Positions 39,301 to 41,279 are shown, numbered from the stretch's first letter. The stretch is 64,000 nt of DNA from Clostridia bacterium (GCA_017435665.1 JAFSEP010000053.1:44852-108851); one strand, 5' to 3'. Notes: generated from the sequence alone by a model not told the origin. Numbers and translations: made by a program.

Positions 39301-41112
39301 CAGAACCAGAAGGTTAACCCGAACGGCGAAAAGCTTGGTGCAACATACGGAACCTACATTTCAGAAGCAAACGTTAACATCGTTGTAGATAACCTCGACG
39401 CAGTTATCTTTGACATTCTTGAACTTGCAGGTATCGGCACACTCGAAGATCTCCTTTGCGGTATGCTCGCAACCAATGCAAACATTAACTCAATTCTTAA
39501 CCTTGTTGTTGGATTACTTTCAGATAACAGCGACCTGATTTCTCAGCTTCCTGAGTACATCGGAATGGCCGCAGGTATCCTTGGTGAAGAAAACATCAAC
39601 TTTGGTCCTGAATACACCGGATTCCTTTCACTTCACGATGCAGAAACAGGCTATGGCTTCTATGATCAGCTCTATGCAGTTTCAGTCGGCGAAGGAAATG
39701 CAACCACAGGAGTTAACTACAAGCAGGGCGATGTAACATTCGCAAATGCTCTCAAGATTCTTGCTAAGGCAGAAACATGGGCAGATCTCGACAACACCTC
39801 ATTCACAAATTGTGATTGGGGCTTCAAGGATGGCGATCTCCACGGATTCCTCCAGGTAATCGCTCAGGTACTCACACCGCTTAACAACCTTCTCGGCTTG
39901 TTCTTATACGGTGATCCTGATAACCCAATTATCAATGCATTTGATATTCTTTCAATTGCAGGCGGTCCGGGCTATGACTTCGCAATCATCCCGCTTATGG
40001 AAGCACTTGACATTAACTCTGTACCGACAGCAGCTCAGTACGTTGCAATGATCAACGGTGAGGCCGGCAGACAGGTATCAATCGGTGGCGTAGCTTACAG
40101 ATCAGGTCCCACAGCAGTTCTCGGCACAGTTCTTACAATGCTCGAAACTCTTGTAATGGATCTCTGTGAATCACCCACAGATACACTCCTTACTCTCCTC
40201 CCGAACCTTGCATACTTCCTTTCAAATGACGGACTTTCACTTGTATTCCAGAATCTTATCTCACCGCTTTACGGTGTACTCTGCGCACTCAACGCAATCC
40301 TTGGTCTCGGTATCCCGACCAGAATCGAACTTGAACAGATTCTCCACGATATCGACCTTGGCACATGGGTACTCTGGTCATGGCTTGATCTCAAGATTCC
40401 TGTAATCGATTGGCTCGACTTCGCAAGAAAGGGCGCAGCTTCAATCACAGAAAAGAAGACATCCAGAAGTGAAGCAGCTTGGTCTTACAGCAACCCGACA
40501 TTACCGCTTTACTATACTGACAATGTAATTACTCAGTATATCGACGGTGAATACACAACAGAAGGCATCAGCAAGGAAACAAAGTCAACTCAGACTTATA
40601 TCGTAGCTGATAAGGGCGATATGCTCGTAACACTCCTTCGTTGGGTACTCGACATCTTCAAGGATGAACACAACCGTAACGCTCTTACAGAGTGGCTTGC
40701 AGGTCTCTTCGGACTTGAAGCAGGCGGTAAGGAAATCGTCAGATTCGCTCTTGACGAAATGTTCAAGGTAACTGATGCAGCTAATGTAAACGATGCAATC
40801 ATCGGTGGTATCTTCAGTGCCCTCGTAGCATTCGTTGCAGTTGATGCAATAGTTAAGGATAGATACGACTTCGTACAGAAGCTCCTCAACGATATCTTCA
40901 CAGAGCTTGAGAAGTGTGACAGCGATTGCTGGTATGCAAACCTTGCAGACGCAATGCAGATCTTCACAGGCTGCTGGAAGCAGACTATCGGTACTGATGA
41001 TGACTACCACGATACAACAGATAAGGTTGAAGAGAACCTTAGCTGGTGGGAGAAGTTCGTCAAGGCTATTAAGGACTTCTTTGCAAAGATCGCAGCTCTC
41101 TTCAAGTTCTGA
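6382..41112 (+). CDS. Giant modular secreted repeat protein of 11,576 residues
   Basis: An uninterrupted frame of 34,731 bases. Residues 1-31 are a clear signal peptide (MKLGKKILSTILAITMIITS..., likely cleaved after SLAA), so the product is exported. Residues 32 to about 1100 form a non-repeated, acidic, mostly helical region. From about 1147 to 11,300 a degenerate module recurs about 18 times. Its best-preserved parts read like LLAPLxPVLxLLLxG, YNYALxPLLEALG, LLGNLxxFVANDGLT, NLIAPINxLL, WAGxGxFGxxIG with TWxEV, and LTxENVxAILxMLDVD. Tyr/Val-rich cassettes interrupt the modules, and three DxDxDG loops lie near residues 1446, 1502 and 1914. No LPxTG motif, S-layer domain or final membrane anchor is present; the protein ends WWEKFVKAIKDFFAKIAALF-KF, an amphipathic tail. 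Cysteines are very sparse. Codon choice (AAG, GCA/GCT, CTT/CTC, AAC) resembles the ribosomal protein genes nearby, suggesting strong expression. I recognise no family; a surface fibre, adhesin or helical solenoid is inference. Confidence 0.93.
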   Translation: MKLGKKILSTILAITMIITSVSVCFSSLAADSYGETLVNTINAHYAGLAQSLKDGDVDIDSGVVTIAPDTYESGWYSVAKAYAKYVFEGTDGVKVGTVYDTYLAVLEKIDECENYYTDVDYAQILEVFAFGDKTTGNYSNAGTKFVITVGSGYDILAWDSIAEMAAGADRDYYRTEMTFSMEGDAGVYTLGNYSVNANFDGYDPDNEANKTIVAGLADAMQDIVDLYVDWAAGNASTTDTEILGVSFNAFETIAPSTGATATELWDQYIKANVGGVSFDEAKSRVDASINRDKIQAVVDQYKQPILDLLDDYDEMKSAYDAGTGDMNALVKDNDGNVSEGNLAALYKQVADLVNALNADDYAVSAQNLMGDVWTNIVDRFEKMELMLSRRYAAFYADTLAELLNRVVPTYDKNDEAAVEAWLAEDSEDRLAAEAWIIEAQSLLINLETRVADLDGTQYIYWENESLEENPYSHVEDSKYAQGSAYADDATKFNRVNKNAVDALLTKIDTVSLDTEAGNYAGIKTQLDNLMADTLIKPMTLEGLMAHFDEFHTLYSRANALKNSAATDKGDETIFRLIFGDPVDALDAYEDWLFAITDHAAEKAYEQYLTLYKYWEHDGLDDKTGTPATPGITFYNYEAIISYYEFAYDGPATIVWLNSKYAWFNPTDENWTIEKLNEQRDLIVENAYAPAVEFEEGVKVLRSATPGSDGRVDKAILKQLFSSTGAGGYKFVSGIVNLDWRIVTDYVNNIAVIMKDGSPSTKSDAEVKALLGGVVAALDDMLSSEDLGIVLDSIMASGATTGGLGKAAYTFQYTNHNGQKVTVKADDEIETIIEWLLNMIYKILYGGTLQTVIMGLYGMLGGVLSTEIGKLINSTISNGDVLILNFINGMLPLYPHLFSQKSVKAIRGGGSGQHRFASERWARLFGPISGGSAAFTCPEIGGTFNYPIVAAAFDAIPYTDVSAKPPVLSAFNVHASSWDGLDTSTWNATFNADGTVDDHGAWRIGINGANATATQNRNDFLRSMTASGGALGYVLNCLLSGKTLAPTLDLGTLGASIGVAIKVSDDGLLSIYDNLVLPLFNLLGITEGVIQTPDLLTTMNNLGMSDPLMSTDESGDQTKLQQQTTASYYVWKAIFNPILNWLENTLAANPVATIVQLLPNLLAAIEYNQIFPKIANCGLALYITDIDILGFIPIAGLISQLKNALYVLRVGDLLGDLLLNKMGLTFENGLDGLLTGGVTNEAGQYMTGLLGLKRIEAKPTITADNSGQYLLTYKENIPVDANGEIIYDNEVDSKTAVGTTKSTNWNTSSKQSATDNPDYRPYIQDGWYYQCGGLAQTIANLVGFETYLNFIEWYKRDTFAGKPGTGKSYVYGKFPLHIPVNRLIAQGTVIPANNATYSYLDRNNNRVYSYHINVDNGALLLTLFRWLMDDGFINQIKPLINPLLLKDTDNDGDLSDEVSILDTIGGGLAGIGDYVAGILIALLNEYLIEYIPYQDPMTSYIDDTNNDGDYADGIAGLWLSTGGFSVNEYLRQYLGINNLSETENAETYNAIVADSATYTANNKFNAEDASIIAQADLAVANLDKMIGGAIPVVLDLLGPMLGDLLGGIQINGQALFPADFVEHMFDGVKSLEDVFTKIVLNKELFDVLMNLLLGTKTTDGLISNLLGSGDEVIVKVGEVSYRQYEYTSGTETKYLYKELDAEGNEKDGYFEITEKDGTQEVKSASAPSGVQLTASVPGIGILDQLFEAFKNLGIDITVAGFYRSLFGPLSNTGDHKAGSFSEDYYAYNESVAKFWELNADHFNGSVVSTHANVATRAKAYIAVLEEMTLADLYAPTYEEGFEWFDYDGATAEAKFESLVDTLLSFLTPINGILGFLLSGQNITLLNALTLRGNKGYSRAIAPIFEALNLGLTWGDTNNDGVVSQAEYDAYYIATPSSASQRLTIYKESPLKEVLYTIGDLIFAEEGFINRPISTIVNLLPNLFYALYSYPEFEWVWSGSAWVQEPVMATDAFGNEIGQARTNNLAAAVKNLIRPVSELLENVDPVLSRFINLNLDELLDEFLNLENTLNDAVGGLFSSAAARKSQTIGGTTYNEYTYKDVLGETVTVYVALDATTGEELMDVAFYSLVNGTMRPTTVPLGTQLKAEYESELRIFDFASLAATSAFVYEQKLSARPANPGSADSDTSTFTHFTSSPGMVLITLFRSILSTEALDSIASMLLTTLTKEGTMDELSEEEYKRYENIINGIVGRLTEVVKTAEGAPKGQRVDLVTSILISLLTDYMVDDPYAYFYELQGNPAVGGSMSNDWKEKYAMVHTGHDWESTEEYFTKDKVEDAISNLDYVIANAVPGVLTSLVDNNVLSMDLFEGVELSEDAVLMDLLEDVVMKNVFTDDIMTVICSAIARTFGGLGSTGDIIFGLLGELGYDVSAEGYLFNDDGSQTPFYSFLSYGYDSITLNADGSVTAKIGGKDAEVTWAQVAENHRKLTVDGETFDVLMFNDEGQVQYIGANNNNVYVNTQVQAVDKDGNPVVDEDGKAVMAVDTEGNPVYTVQLDEIPSQNVIRIPAYTKTVAVSYDPVTGEKIETVTYEAVKYTDWTVTFDADDKAVYTPVEKTAYKVINPDNLSDDDKAYLEEIGMEIPEAVNAGWDWGLANAGNTFEAKKAKFVEIHWTMIQPLEPIFRFLLLGEDLVFFDGLRIVGINGYQTVILPLLRAFGLEEAIDNIPTEDSDRFLNVYPGETDARAYDHLMTFEEYKGYCEDYGMGVAMEEIVDQILLLVRLVATYPVSTLATAIPTLVYFILGDGAVSLIENLLLGLTTLTNRLQEIVSIRINTIGAGLIEALAMSDWTNFQNALMSYTGFNEDGTLMDEATNVVELNLTDTILKVLAGIEFQLKAATETEAAVMAGIYSFTETYSADQEAWLVQDATQGLDAEEDADEIAKISKDVKQTYRAEHIKELLKQIAGLGDDTADDSEGDGYVDISATGQVSVSPGEFFIWLMKFLTNNTTIINLLGDLLGYDLSYTEGASREDMFTGKEGDELSPLLDEILTMAIENPEGLVDLIVSIFTDYEVDKVTPVSFTASSIGETHYPFAENEAEEDEIDLSGTISRVQVALATDNLNLVINNVLDMLKDMLTGEEGLIDFVEFAEGEEVTLRTIINKVFAEALYNNESFNEIIVMLVELLGSGEEGEADIISVVLDILADSGMNLTPQSVLAAAEATLTADYAAKALENFEALIGDSTKWSEIIKKAEFIGPSEENVNVVYNKVDEKTNEDGSDATTVEKFTFEVLTYKLPVLEDGQQKVDADGNKVFTEPVTVWKNGDKYYAPVGVQDGEEAGVHFATADPFATEVTIPEGAVIENVKEELQNQFVLNFDWGFEAGITKEAMDANKALLSDILWTLLSNLRPVLELIMIGGKLTVFDKIGIKGFEGYAGVFYPLMIALGFDTFKTEAVLRTTVDDLGQTTTTTVIDEEGNTVLRVMTAEELEEYSEETNGRALLDAVLNIIFALVDALADNPIKAIETLLPGLAYLIDSGALDTIIGNLLKPLTALVVKLDEIFAVDLMGLIKNFLGNLVTENIELLPKKGEGDATDAAAFAAAATAQDALNTIEGTEADVNNGTDEGTDIDVSDFITPVALDDTATGTEEGEEKEEAETKGLSLMDIIDMLRAENAPTLTIKEILMQILRRVTINGTQLTTILGGEDIFQRLGSCAWFEGSSMDIVTEKAKLEETPTIAHRVADVYTADKETVLLQIFNWIVFSEDIKALLVELLNIDMSEKAPVQKTTELSVTTGEGEEAVTTKTTYNEYKYTVTVDGAETDVIVYKALDAEGNELEGYFTIADGKATATTVPADATVIAVYLPETFDIATLLPDLLNYIFESPEGVEELLIDLLSWYDLDYADVRFDLGELELDNEIVVDYDKVGVSKEDIEQLPAEVDELISAAIPVLLSVFGGDLGDMMNVEITGTTATEVVNELVAGLLTDEMLNGLIEMLVKAIGSETVSPILDYVKIAGIDLSPAAFANGATSALGDILTYEEDGETKAYANWAEVEKAYAETVNATEKIKFNEADEAETEVEIWAVEVDAVDENGDVILDDEGNATKTTVTLYKTADGKFYEKKVTLATETVPAKTEYVETEIDTTDAVVTTTKVYTKLYDTKWNVTNVGDVFAILVDILAPLGALMNLVMFEEDLVLLDGITITGGDGYDRGLVPLFEMLGIGAIASKYEMLYDIGLAEDGSLDVRAVLDEFLSYIWDAEDNWDNVTGDEVPDGKADGWLNHFLESPFTVLFTLIPNLSFYLYTGELRQAMEQILAPVITLLNNVERAVGIDVVGDLLMPLIVPDAKDTSNFLVKAFGTDRIAATKTLEDLFGLFLTAEGLETIIYSLVDNTTIDDEEVEITLPDNLFKTLVEKTAVVTDVRTFRFFGAEYEDGSDAHATYQEWLRLYTEPEDNETQATIEDFEDSDDAVRVIEGVQVDFAATVVYILGDLLFGGEGEGILVPILDGFGVMDDPTVAGIIEGITGDNKYVVLQVLVNYFMHYDVESQVVEYLSFAKVDYDYNLLADTWLGGKRKIRKSLNKLDKGISTLVPTILQMLDTDNIEILKNFAVNDSSTLQDLVDHVLGQFVTDEMMNDLLGLLIGLLAENGEMIDGLVDIIEMAAGVSLAPIDFLNAIEEASGTSGKFYNFLANAIQGVPQNPVEGEPVARVTWADVGAALGGAYVDFSTYAYTTNLVVVTRDDNSTVTYEAYKYKNAEDADVVVYKLGDSYYASTAANAEALTFADGVPAMTAAETEYTVYQVAGNDTTWYAQVGGDIATVPAGVTPEKVEVIYTVTTGEGEAAVETEYTTWTYETVDANDTTQTVKHTIYMDGEGKYYKLNGETLEETEVPNDVTPVKSYAGGTKYVLDLNTVYANYWGINAAVGTEAKLDAFVAPITELIAPLDVVFGLLFKGQDLEILPAESGAGVIDIKAGDGGYEYGLLQLFIGLGFDSLGIDLVSGAEYKADQTLTLSAIVDPIIDFVYELCENPVQTLLTVLGALSYFIASNGLQTVLENILKPVMGLLDVAEPVLGPIINDLIANTLSPILKPIFGKDFATLSDITGLAGETGDELAALLNSLISGLIVEKDENGQATQIFQIFKSTFFEDYAAAAINAGTPVDGDDTLYYYWYEKTDAEGNVEIVKISSEEYKLSGETGKIVKQAYMVNSQFDILNINWKVDVVDAYIFLLSYVLSEDVLAVICDLAGIDLNDEENIVATIIQSVIDTDDPGLVLADILATLLGQYTVTTNDFVGDQIIIEDKTPYAEGPTDAEIEALPGQLDSLILDNLGTILDIVADLIDLSAAPEMLTDLIDKYTADTMPADQVTVENIVNDLLVDLVYTDELVGSLMGMLVGLLGGENLAGTLATVLPLVKDLAGIDLAPAAFATGDGKIATLIKAVPASDAEAGVTWADVYNYYKADYETTYTVYTYKNAEGEDVTVYELGGVYYAAKGDTEAAVLPEGVTPVVKTEDVLDADGNATGEKQNVTEAYFDLTAAADWIEEGAELESFKAVFAELLTPLAPVVNFLFKGESLKIVEFKEGWYNDDYNDSVEGDKGFDPDTEAEIENYANNGVTTSTSDDDLSYALIELKGATLYSDVFVPLFSSMSVFDDHTFKSESALAALDTAGLVDEIFDIIYVLIDAIAAGPIEAILSVLPGLLYFIGSDGISLIANNLLAFVTPLLDAIEPLVSVTDLLNGLLGTEFDSINALVDSYVTADNLVALINGLIPADEEGKKAFELEEGIFLTLAAAMADEATSRPFAAAALEGDKAEDGVRYTKVRGTNVTILRGLLEYVLSDALIGKLLNIDTSAMKDITVGNGIVSIQLKAIVDNLLAALKTPAATQGVLNVLVELFNSYKVGYQVLEGTAPAKVAIGYGTDLKSTEAEVENLVAGLDSIIDQVFAKGIIADLITDEELKANATSIEALISSFLYTDDLAVMLVELLVPMLAGLETKADGAEKSTMETIDEFLPMISDLIKISGNALTLNLHADAWAGNGAFGSLIGEATTWTAVRDANFTLTTAEDGSESYKLNEGTTFGIDTADELVDFICELIAPLESVLNLIILGGELQVLAVEGEDKTDGISLTFGSMYNYAILPILEGLSVDAPAAKDATLRTVLTAILGLVDDVCDAPIATVAQLLTELFYFISIDGLSVAVENLIAPIVKILEAVELIAPVNVTVDITKLDLASLLAPKAEGEEAEGEETTATPVDPVVSIAPATETSVNVNLDGDAIIALVEGLAASFLGAKITLDIDGFLAKAIAGSAPSKVVTADTAFDTSDATKTWAPVVTADTADALVALIATILSPANVKAIMGSELITKLDLKSLGDFEPVVKAVLAYLGTDAGSDVGYDVIDLLVALVSGADVELLIADQKKYAAVDPIPYESADLEASSDEVNALFAELDTLIAKVVESGLLSKFDLGIELKGATVKEIVLGLLFGEDALIDVAGLIVPAIVGLFAGMETPNDEGKTTLDTIEPIFGYVKDILGIELTLDIDAWTTGSGAFATLLATVEAGLADGEELTWTAVKTYLDSQMVQATEKNEAGETVGKTNADGTPVMVNGYDFGITNTAGLVDLIADLLAPFNSVIALLMNSDALTAFADDDFAGLNIKLGHAYNYALVPLLEAFGVTNIPTADSIKAGAYEGEYLRAFLSALIGYVENVVLATPLSSVVNLLGNLVNFIASNGLTVVITNLIAPINALIKVIADIVPVSAEIDLDKLDIASLLAPKAEGEEATTEAEPIFKVSEDGKTISILDGVVAINLCDKAVATGIALDLSDAKLEKIITDLINSLLKLEDADKLANPFIDFSVLAQYAIAGKTSTTSVVATDADDRINGTTGGSMGVYDVNKGDMFVALLTSVLTPDMIDAILGMLDIDTMLAEADDMVYGIVTNVVEYLDEADAETAEGVVYGLIDLLVDLFNVYTVGLTVTDQTLTGATTSAVQNAGLESTEAQIEEAITKIEALLPQILELTGLVEEGQGLAGLVTGLIYSDNIADALIPALVNAFAGMETVAEGAEKSTMATITEIFGYVKDVTGIELSLDVSAWAKGDGMFATLIGDAKSWSEVKTVIDAKMVQVTEKNEAGVEVGKVDAEGKPVMAYKLGLGVDTKAEFINLFCEIAAPFAPIINVLFVGSDDKADLEAFETIGLEFGQAYNYVIIPLLEALGIKNVPNVAKVEADFDGDYVRAILTTALDYVDVVLAAPLTGVVNLVGNLANFVANNGLTSLVLNLIAPINELLVKLDKVVPIAIDIDLGKLDLATLLDGSMAFAVEFDNATETLRILGETVVVYLAKEYTDLSAGVNLELGAETLESILVAAIAGLVKDIDLDLSGLSFTAIASQFIAGKASLGTSVVTGDAIGINSKAEGAVSLGVYSGNVANTLVEFLNEVITTKNVDAILEMLDVEKMLADANLDPALAEVINDVLDYIAHGDKPVGAALIDFIVTFFAEYTVDLEIIDQVVAAASTIKYDQADNSTGLTSSNAEVNDLITKLDAILSSGILTTLGVLEEGKTLKSLVTDLIYSDAIADAIIPALVNAFAGMEVKDEETGEVSMGSLEDTLAMIGDIIGIEINLGTDAWAGTGAFGTLIGTSATWTEVKAKIDAKLVQETEKNEAGEEVGKVGEDGKPVMVYKLGLGIDTKAEFIGLIDEIAAPFAPVINLLFLEDQKLTAFGPDGVALSMGSAYNYVLIPLFEALGITTVVKPDVENGVSCVAALLTTVLDYVEALLTSNTVHGAVNLLGNLANFVANDGLTVFVSNLIAPINELLVKIGAIVPLTAKVDLEKLNLADLIGGTEEGEEAAPIFAYDEEAKALTILDGVIAVQAGTGVAADATLGLDLDLSDVVLEGLIDQLVEDVLPTLVEGLNLKIDLDFSKLAAEALTGATWLGTAVEVKDGDTKHSDGTAYSADNTFNSIGVYDINEANLLVSLLTMIVTSDNINAILDMIDVDAMIAEMEDGMVKDILTDVISYLETNAKDTLVYGLVDLLVGLIAENYVDFIIVENTAVTGKQNVTYSSELTKDDVTSALSKLATVLNNALPVFDINLSTLVSDNLYTGEMLATIVNALAGLFAGMETTAYTYSVVEDGETVEKTAYAKDGKYYSDEACTTELGADVTVTETITMGSVDGILDTVADLVSIGDKPLNIDLGVQAWADTAILGAIIGDAKSWKDVSFTAESFGEVDKAKFINVIADLVAPFDAVLGLLFDGGAVKTSGTYGNSLNAVDAVTVNFGSGYNYAILPLLEGLGIKGLKTQDEYREYSEDNGYIKYILEAVLGYVDTVLADPINGAMALVGNLAYFLANDGLSAFVTNLIAPINTLIKAIDSIIPVAVFINLEGLNFTNEVNAETGKKEFKVDASELLKLYIAVDHEGIPAGLSVNLNAATVQDLVDKLLTALELDLNINLDFAKIAAQAAAVDADGNISVEASKLDSKWDNAIPADGESLGVLNVDSADMLMALLQMVLTSENVEAILGMLDVDLEQLITDANLGDDVTPILIDAINRAVEDPMNLIAVVVKIINGEFSVNGTEFVLKFVGNKEYDYNGHYTTANGYAEGEWETLANGDIAALDRIIVKFVPTLLDMLAEGENAAQILKDLAALEAGEGQNNITVILDYFLGEYVIKNDTVDMVVGALVPVLAGLDADTMDIIKSAVGLDLAPTSWAGEGTFGKFVGEAKTWAEVRDAHFTATTEGETTTYKFNGYDWKVTDTDTLLAIFEELLNPVSYVLDFVLTGGSITVFGTIDGNGVMADDGITLTGIKLYDNVLAPLATALQLDLANNTVANATSAQKLIGFVKALLAYVYDDVAASPIKAVLELVGNLSFYIANNGLNNLIDNVLAIVDGLLALVSSILPAEDVDKLLSGLTKDVAIIGDIFGADGLTVAGIRNIAGNNGDGIIKILNTFIDDITIGDKQVNLANIIPETFFLDLAQVVVEEIEPDEDTLTDTDKFVTPVTEWDINEVKVLLFVLKTVLSEDTVNLIADLIGVDMTNTDDLVVGILDAIATNPNAQDGLLDIITLILNKYLVKYELISGEELTKIELNYSAFGIITDPVAAPTEKDAVNNAIAKLDVLLANALDVFMGKDLKTIVGELLYTDSLAVMLVELLVPMLAGLEAKNDAGKSTMDTIDEILVLLEDFLAFNGEALNISLHADAWAGEGVFGKFVGDAKTWTEVREAHFTKDGDTYKLNEGTTFGIKDATTLVNFVSELLLPVDIVLEILLDGGVLAYNGTGATKGDRIEGAYGKALSVLEDINIFFGSGYNYAIIPLLEALGMTDVMTQAEYSADAAANGHLKAILTMLLGYVDTILGAPVDSVLGLLANLANFVAADGLTKIVSNLIAPINTILEMVDGVLPIAIMIDITQIGVEGGTVLNLFLGKKHTGIPTGVSIDLSAHAIEGLLNGLLGSTGLEIDLDFNKLAAQSMKSGSTPTASKVDVNYDESTGEGTLGVVEGDNADTLIALLQTVVTTENVEAILDMVKLDLSTLDPELQTVINNALNNTDALVGIVINIINGYYDVEGVDFLFKWLGDTSYDYNGQYNDWDDKANLTIKKLDTIIINLAPSLLGMFIGADAEGILAILRDAAAEEDATLVSIVDAVLNGFVFNDDMMTTIMGALVPLLAGLDADTLDLIGKLVALDLAPQTFANGALKAYIGDAKTWADVRDARFTAKTEGETTTYTPNEYKWNIDSQDDFLDVIADLLAPLSMVLDFFLKGGNLSVLESVSLKGAEGFTTVLVPLAKALGLELTATQADTSVTMIRDLVEALLAFVRNDICKAPLNSVLTLLGNLFYFVANDGVNALVQNILAPITGLLQTAEELVDEEALNKILSGLTKDVEALKSIFGDEGLTLTGIKNIAGNRGDALVAIVNNLLAGIEITDKNGNKVELANLLPETFFLDISKIAIEELTGPAADQAWNKSTATVYETNVETWDVNVASLLMYVLQTALSDDIIELLAGLIGADLAGDDLVAEIFNTLLDSDNAQDLILDVIIGLFNGYDVAYIPVNGKLIETGTHFDKHENCEIADREDDINALTGNIDRLINKAIPEVFNLLEEMGTIDNMEAGALKDILLQIAADEDATVASALDLLLNSFVFTADIATTVGKALIGLLGSGDLAETIATILPIAKSAAGLDLAPAAFVRANGGAFSTFIKKAIGDKTDATWADVYAYGEANGYDFSSVKDEKTFKALIEDIATPLSPILEFLFLGKDLKLLDYEVEGEAGVTSGITLTGVEGYDQVLMPLIDALGLYDASAADNIIISAAEAKETMNGAKFLVYFIDVLLSFVDDLAEAPVTTLLNKLAGLLYFVISDGVYMIASNLVSFVDGLLAITDSITGEEKLRLNSILEMLNLGFSLETLKISGLLEMLDGEGMLNGKLKENGITVEFIEKLVGSCGDYAIVPSLRSDATDGLYNKDGELVNVTTAGVIKTIVGTPADTLMAVLEFVCEQGTLELLFGKNVEDMSADDIMKVLIENLSDPMAEDYVVEVILKLFTKYLVEYRLVGATTPLAKEEPQFTESFSKEYLETLIGQIEEAIGSALANVEGGSLSSIIYNLLLQDSYLDEIMKLLLPLLRDNEAMLTDIVGYVSAFTNLEIDLSVEGFRSLARDSFFKAYLGDAKTWAEVAELHNLRTETIVDPETGEEKTITLIDAYDWNITDAKSFVDRLVDMLRPLDDVLQLLLIGGTKREAFYADGTHNGQYISVLDELNIMGGSGYNYAVLPLLEAFGIRSEAILTQDEYIARVEADGSTLKYILYTIVEALDRVLGSTTLLQDLLGIFANLAHFISNDGLTIAVANLIAPVNELLTTVGKVFPISISIDLKNINTENEIINFALGTAKAEDVGIKIDLDGATLEALIASLLGEDSTMNISFSDIANKTVKTDANGNIVYKAVNSEIDLSYDEYTGSLYRRIEGDAADTVMYVLDLLGAGDLDLGGMDIGTIIDAVINLLANQREYTPIQNQKVNPNGEKLGATYGTYISEANVNIVVDNLDAVIFDILELAGIGTLEDLLCGMLATNANINSILNLVVGLLSDNSDLISQLPEYIGMAAGILGEENINFGPEYTGFLSLHDAETGYGFYDQLYAVSVGEGNATTGVNYKQGDVTFANALKILAKAETWADLDNTSFTNCDWGFKDGDLHGFLQVIAQVLTPLNNLLGLFLYGDPDNPIINAFDILSIAGGPGYDFAIIPLMEALDINSVPTAAQYVAMINGEAGRQVSIGGVAYRSGPTAVLGTVLTMLETLVMDLCESPTDTLLTLLPNLAYFLSNDGLSLVFQNLISPLYGVLCALNAILGLGIPTRIELEQILHDIDLGTWVLWSWLDLKIPVIDWLDFARKGAASITEKKTSRSEAAWSYSNPTLPLYYTDNVITQYIDGEYTTEGISKETKSTQTYIVADKGDMLVTLLRWVLDIFKDEHNRNALTEWLAGLFGLEAGGKEIVRFALDEMFKVTDAANVNDAIIGGIFSALVAFVAVDAIVKDRYDFVQKLLNDIFTELEKCDSDCWYANLADAMQIFTGCWKQTIGTDDDYHDTTDKVEENLSWWEKFVKAIKDFFAKIAALFKF
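10717..12156 (+). other. Three EF-hand/dockerin-like calcium loops
   Basis: Within the giant protein, DTDNDGDLSDE (10717-10749), DTNNDGDYADG (10885-10917) and DTNNDGVVSQAE (12121-12156) match the DxDxDG calcium-loop pattern. The third is a full 12-residue EF-hand-type loop with Glu at position 12. They lie singly in turns between helices, not as a paired dockerin. All are in the first two modules and I saw none later. Calcium binding is inferred from the motif. Confidence 0.55.
11400..30830 (+). repeat. Tyr/Val-rich cassettes inserted in the giant protein's modules
   Basis: Short segments of about 30-70 residues with a common style interrupt the helical modules at differing points: YxxYxYKxxxGxxVTVYxxxDGxYY, then DAxGN and a VPxxVxxxxVY end. 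Clear examples lie near 11405-11590, 12630-12830, 13830-14230, 16150-16460, 17735-17945, 18600-18830, 20545-21070 (about three in tandem), 21840-21990, 22740-22950 and 30680-30830. Shorter forms with TEKNEAGEEVGKV-type sequence lie near 26070, 27690 and 29275. They look like beta-hairpin or beta-sheet inserts. Their absence after about 31 kb explains part of the shorter module spacing there. Confidence 0.6.
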
Positions 41113-41162
41113 TAGCAAATCGGTAAAACGAAAAGCTACCAAAGCGAATTGAACAAAGTTCA

Positions 41163-41193
41163 CCCCCGTTGTCCTCGGACAACGGGGGTTTTT
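41163..41193 (+). terminator. Strong terminator of the giant gene
   Basis: CCCCCGTTGTCC (41163-41174) pairs perfectly with GGACAACGGGGG (41177-41188), followed by five Ts. It lies 50 bases after the giant-gene stop. Confidence 0.92.
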
Positions 41194-41208
41194 CCTTGGG
41201 GCAGATAT

Positions 41209-41240
41209 AAAAATAACCCGTATGGACAGCCATACGGGTT
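41209..41240 (-). terminator. Terminator of the leftward apgM gene
   Basis: An 11-base perfect stem, AACCCGTATGG (41215-41225) with CCATACGGGTT (41230-41240) around a four-base loop. On the minus strand it is followed by a T-rich run (complement of 41207-41214), so it serves the leftward gene. Confidence 0.8.
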
Positions 41241-41279
41241 ATAAACTGTTTTGTGTAAGCTTGAGAAATTAAGGGTGAC

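Larger units (their letters stand above)
9820..40310 (+). repeat. About 18 degenerate helical modules in the giant protein
   Basis: Taking the block that matches APxxxVLxLLGNLxxFxANDGL as anchor, copies begin near 9822, 12286, 14725, 16911, 19204, 21430, 23398, 24856, 26458, 28066, 29647, 31303, 32872, 34363, 35758, 37303, 38725 and 40168. The spacing falls from about 2,450 bases in the first copies to 1,390-1,660 bases from the eighth onward. Early copies are more diverged and carry more insertions; copies 8-14 are most alike in protein and DNA. Each module alternates Leu-rich amphipathic helices with Gly/Asn/Asp turns. No known repeat family comes to mind. Confidence 0.85.

Noticed and set aside
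9820-40310. CRISPR array or modular synthase as explanation of the long repeats
   Set aside because: Repeats are long, degenerate and coding in one frame; no synthase active-site motifs appear and a signal peptide is present.
16750-40970. Many antisense and out-of-frame open frames of 60-257 codons inside the giant gene
   Set aside because: They follow from the strong codon bias and repeats of the real frame, change with the modules, and have no ribosome binding sites.
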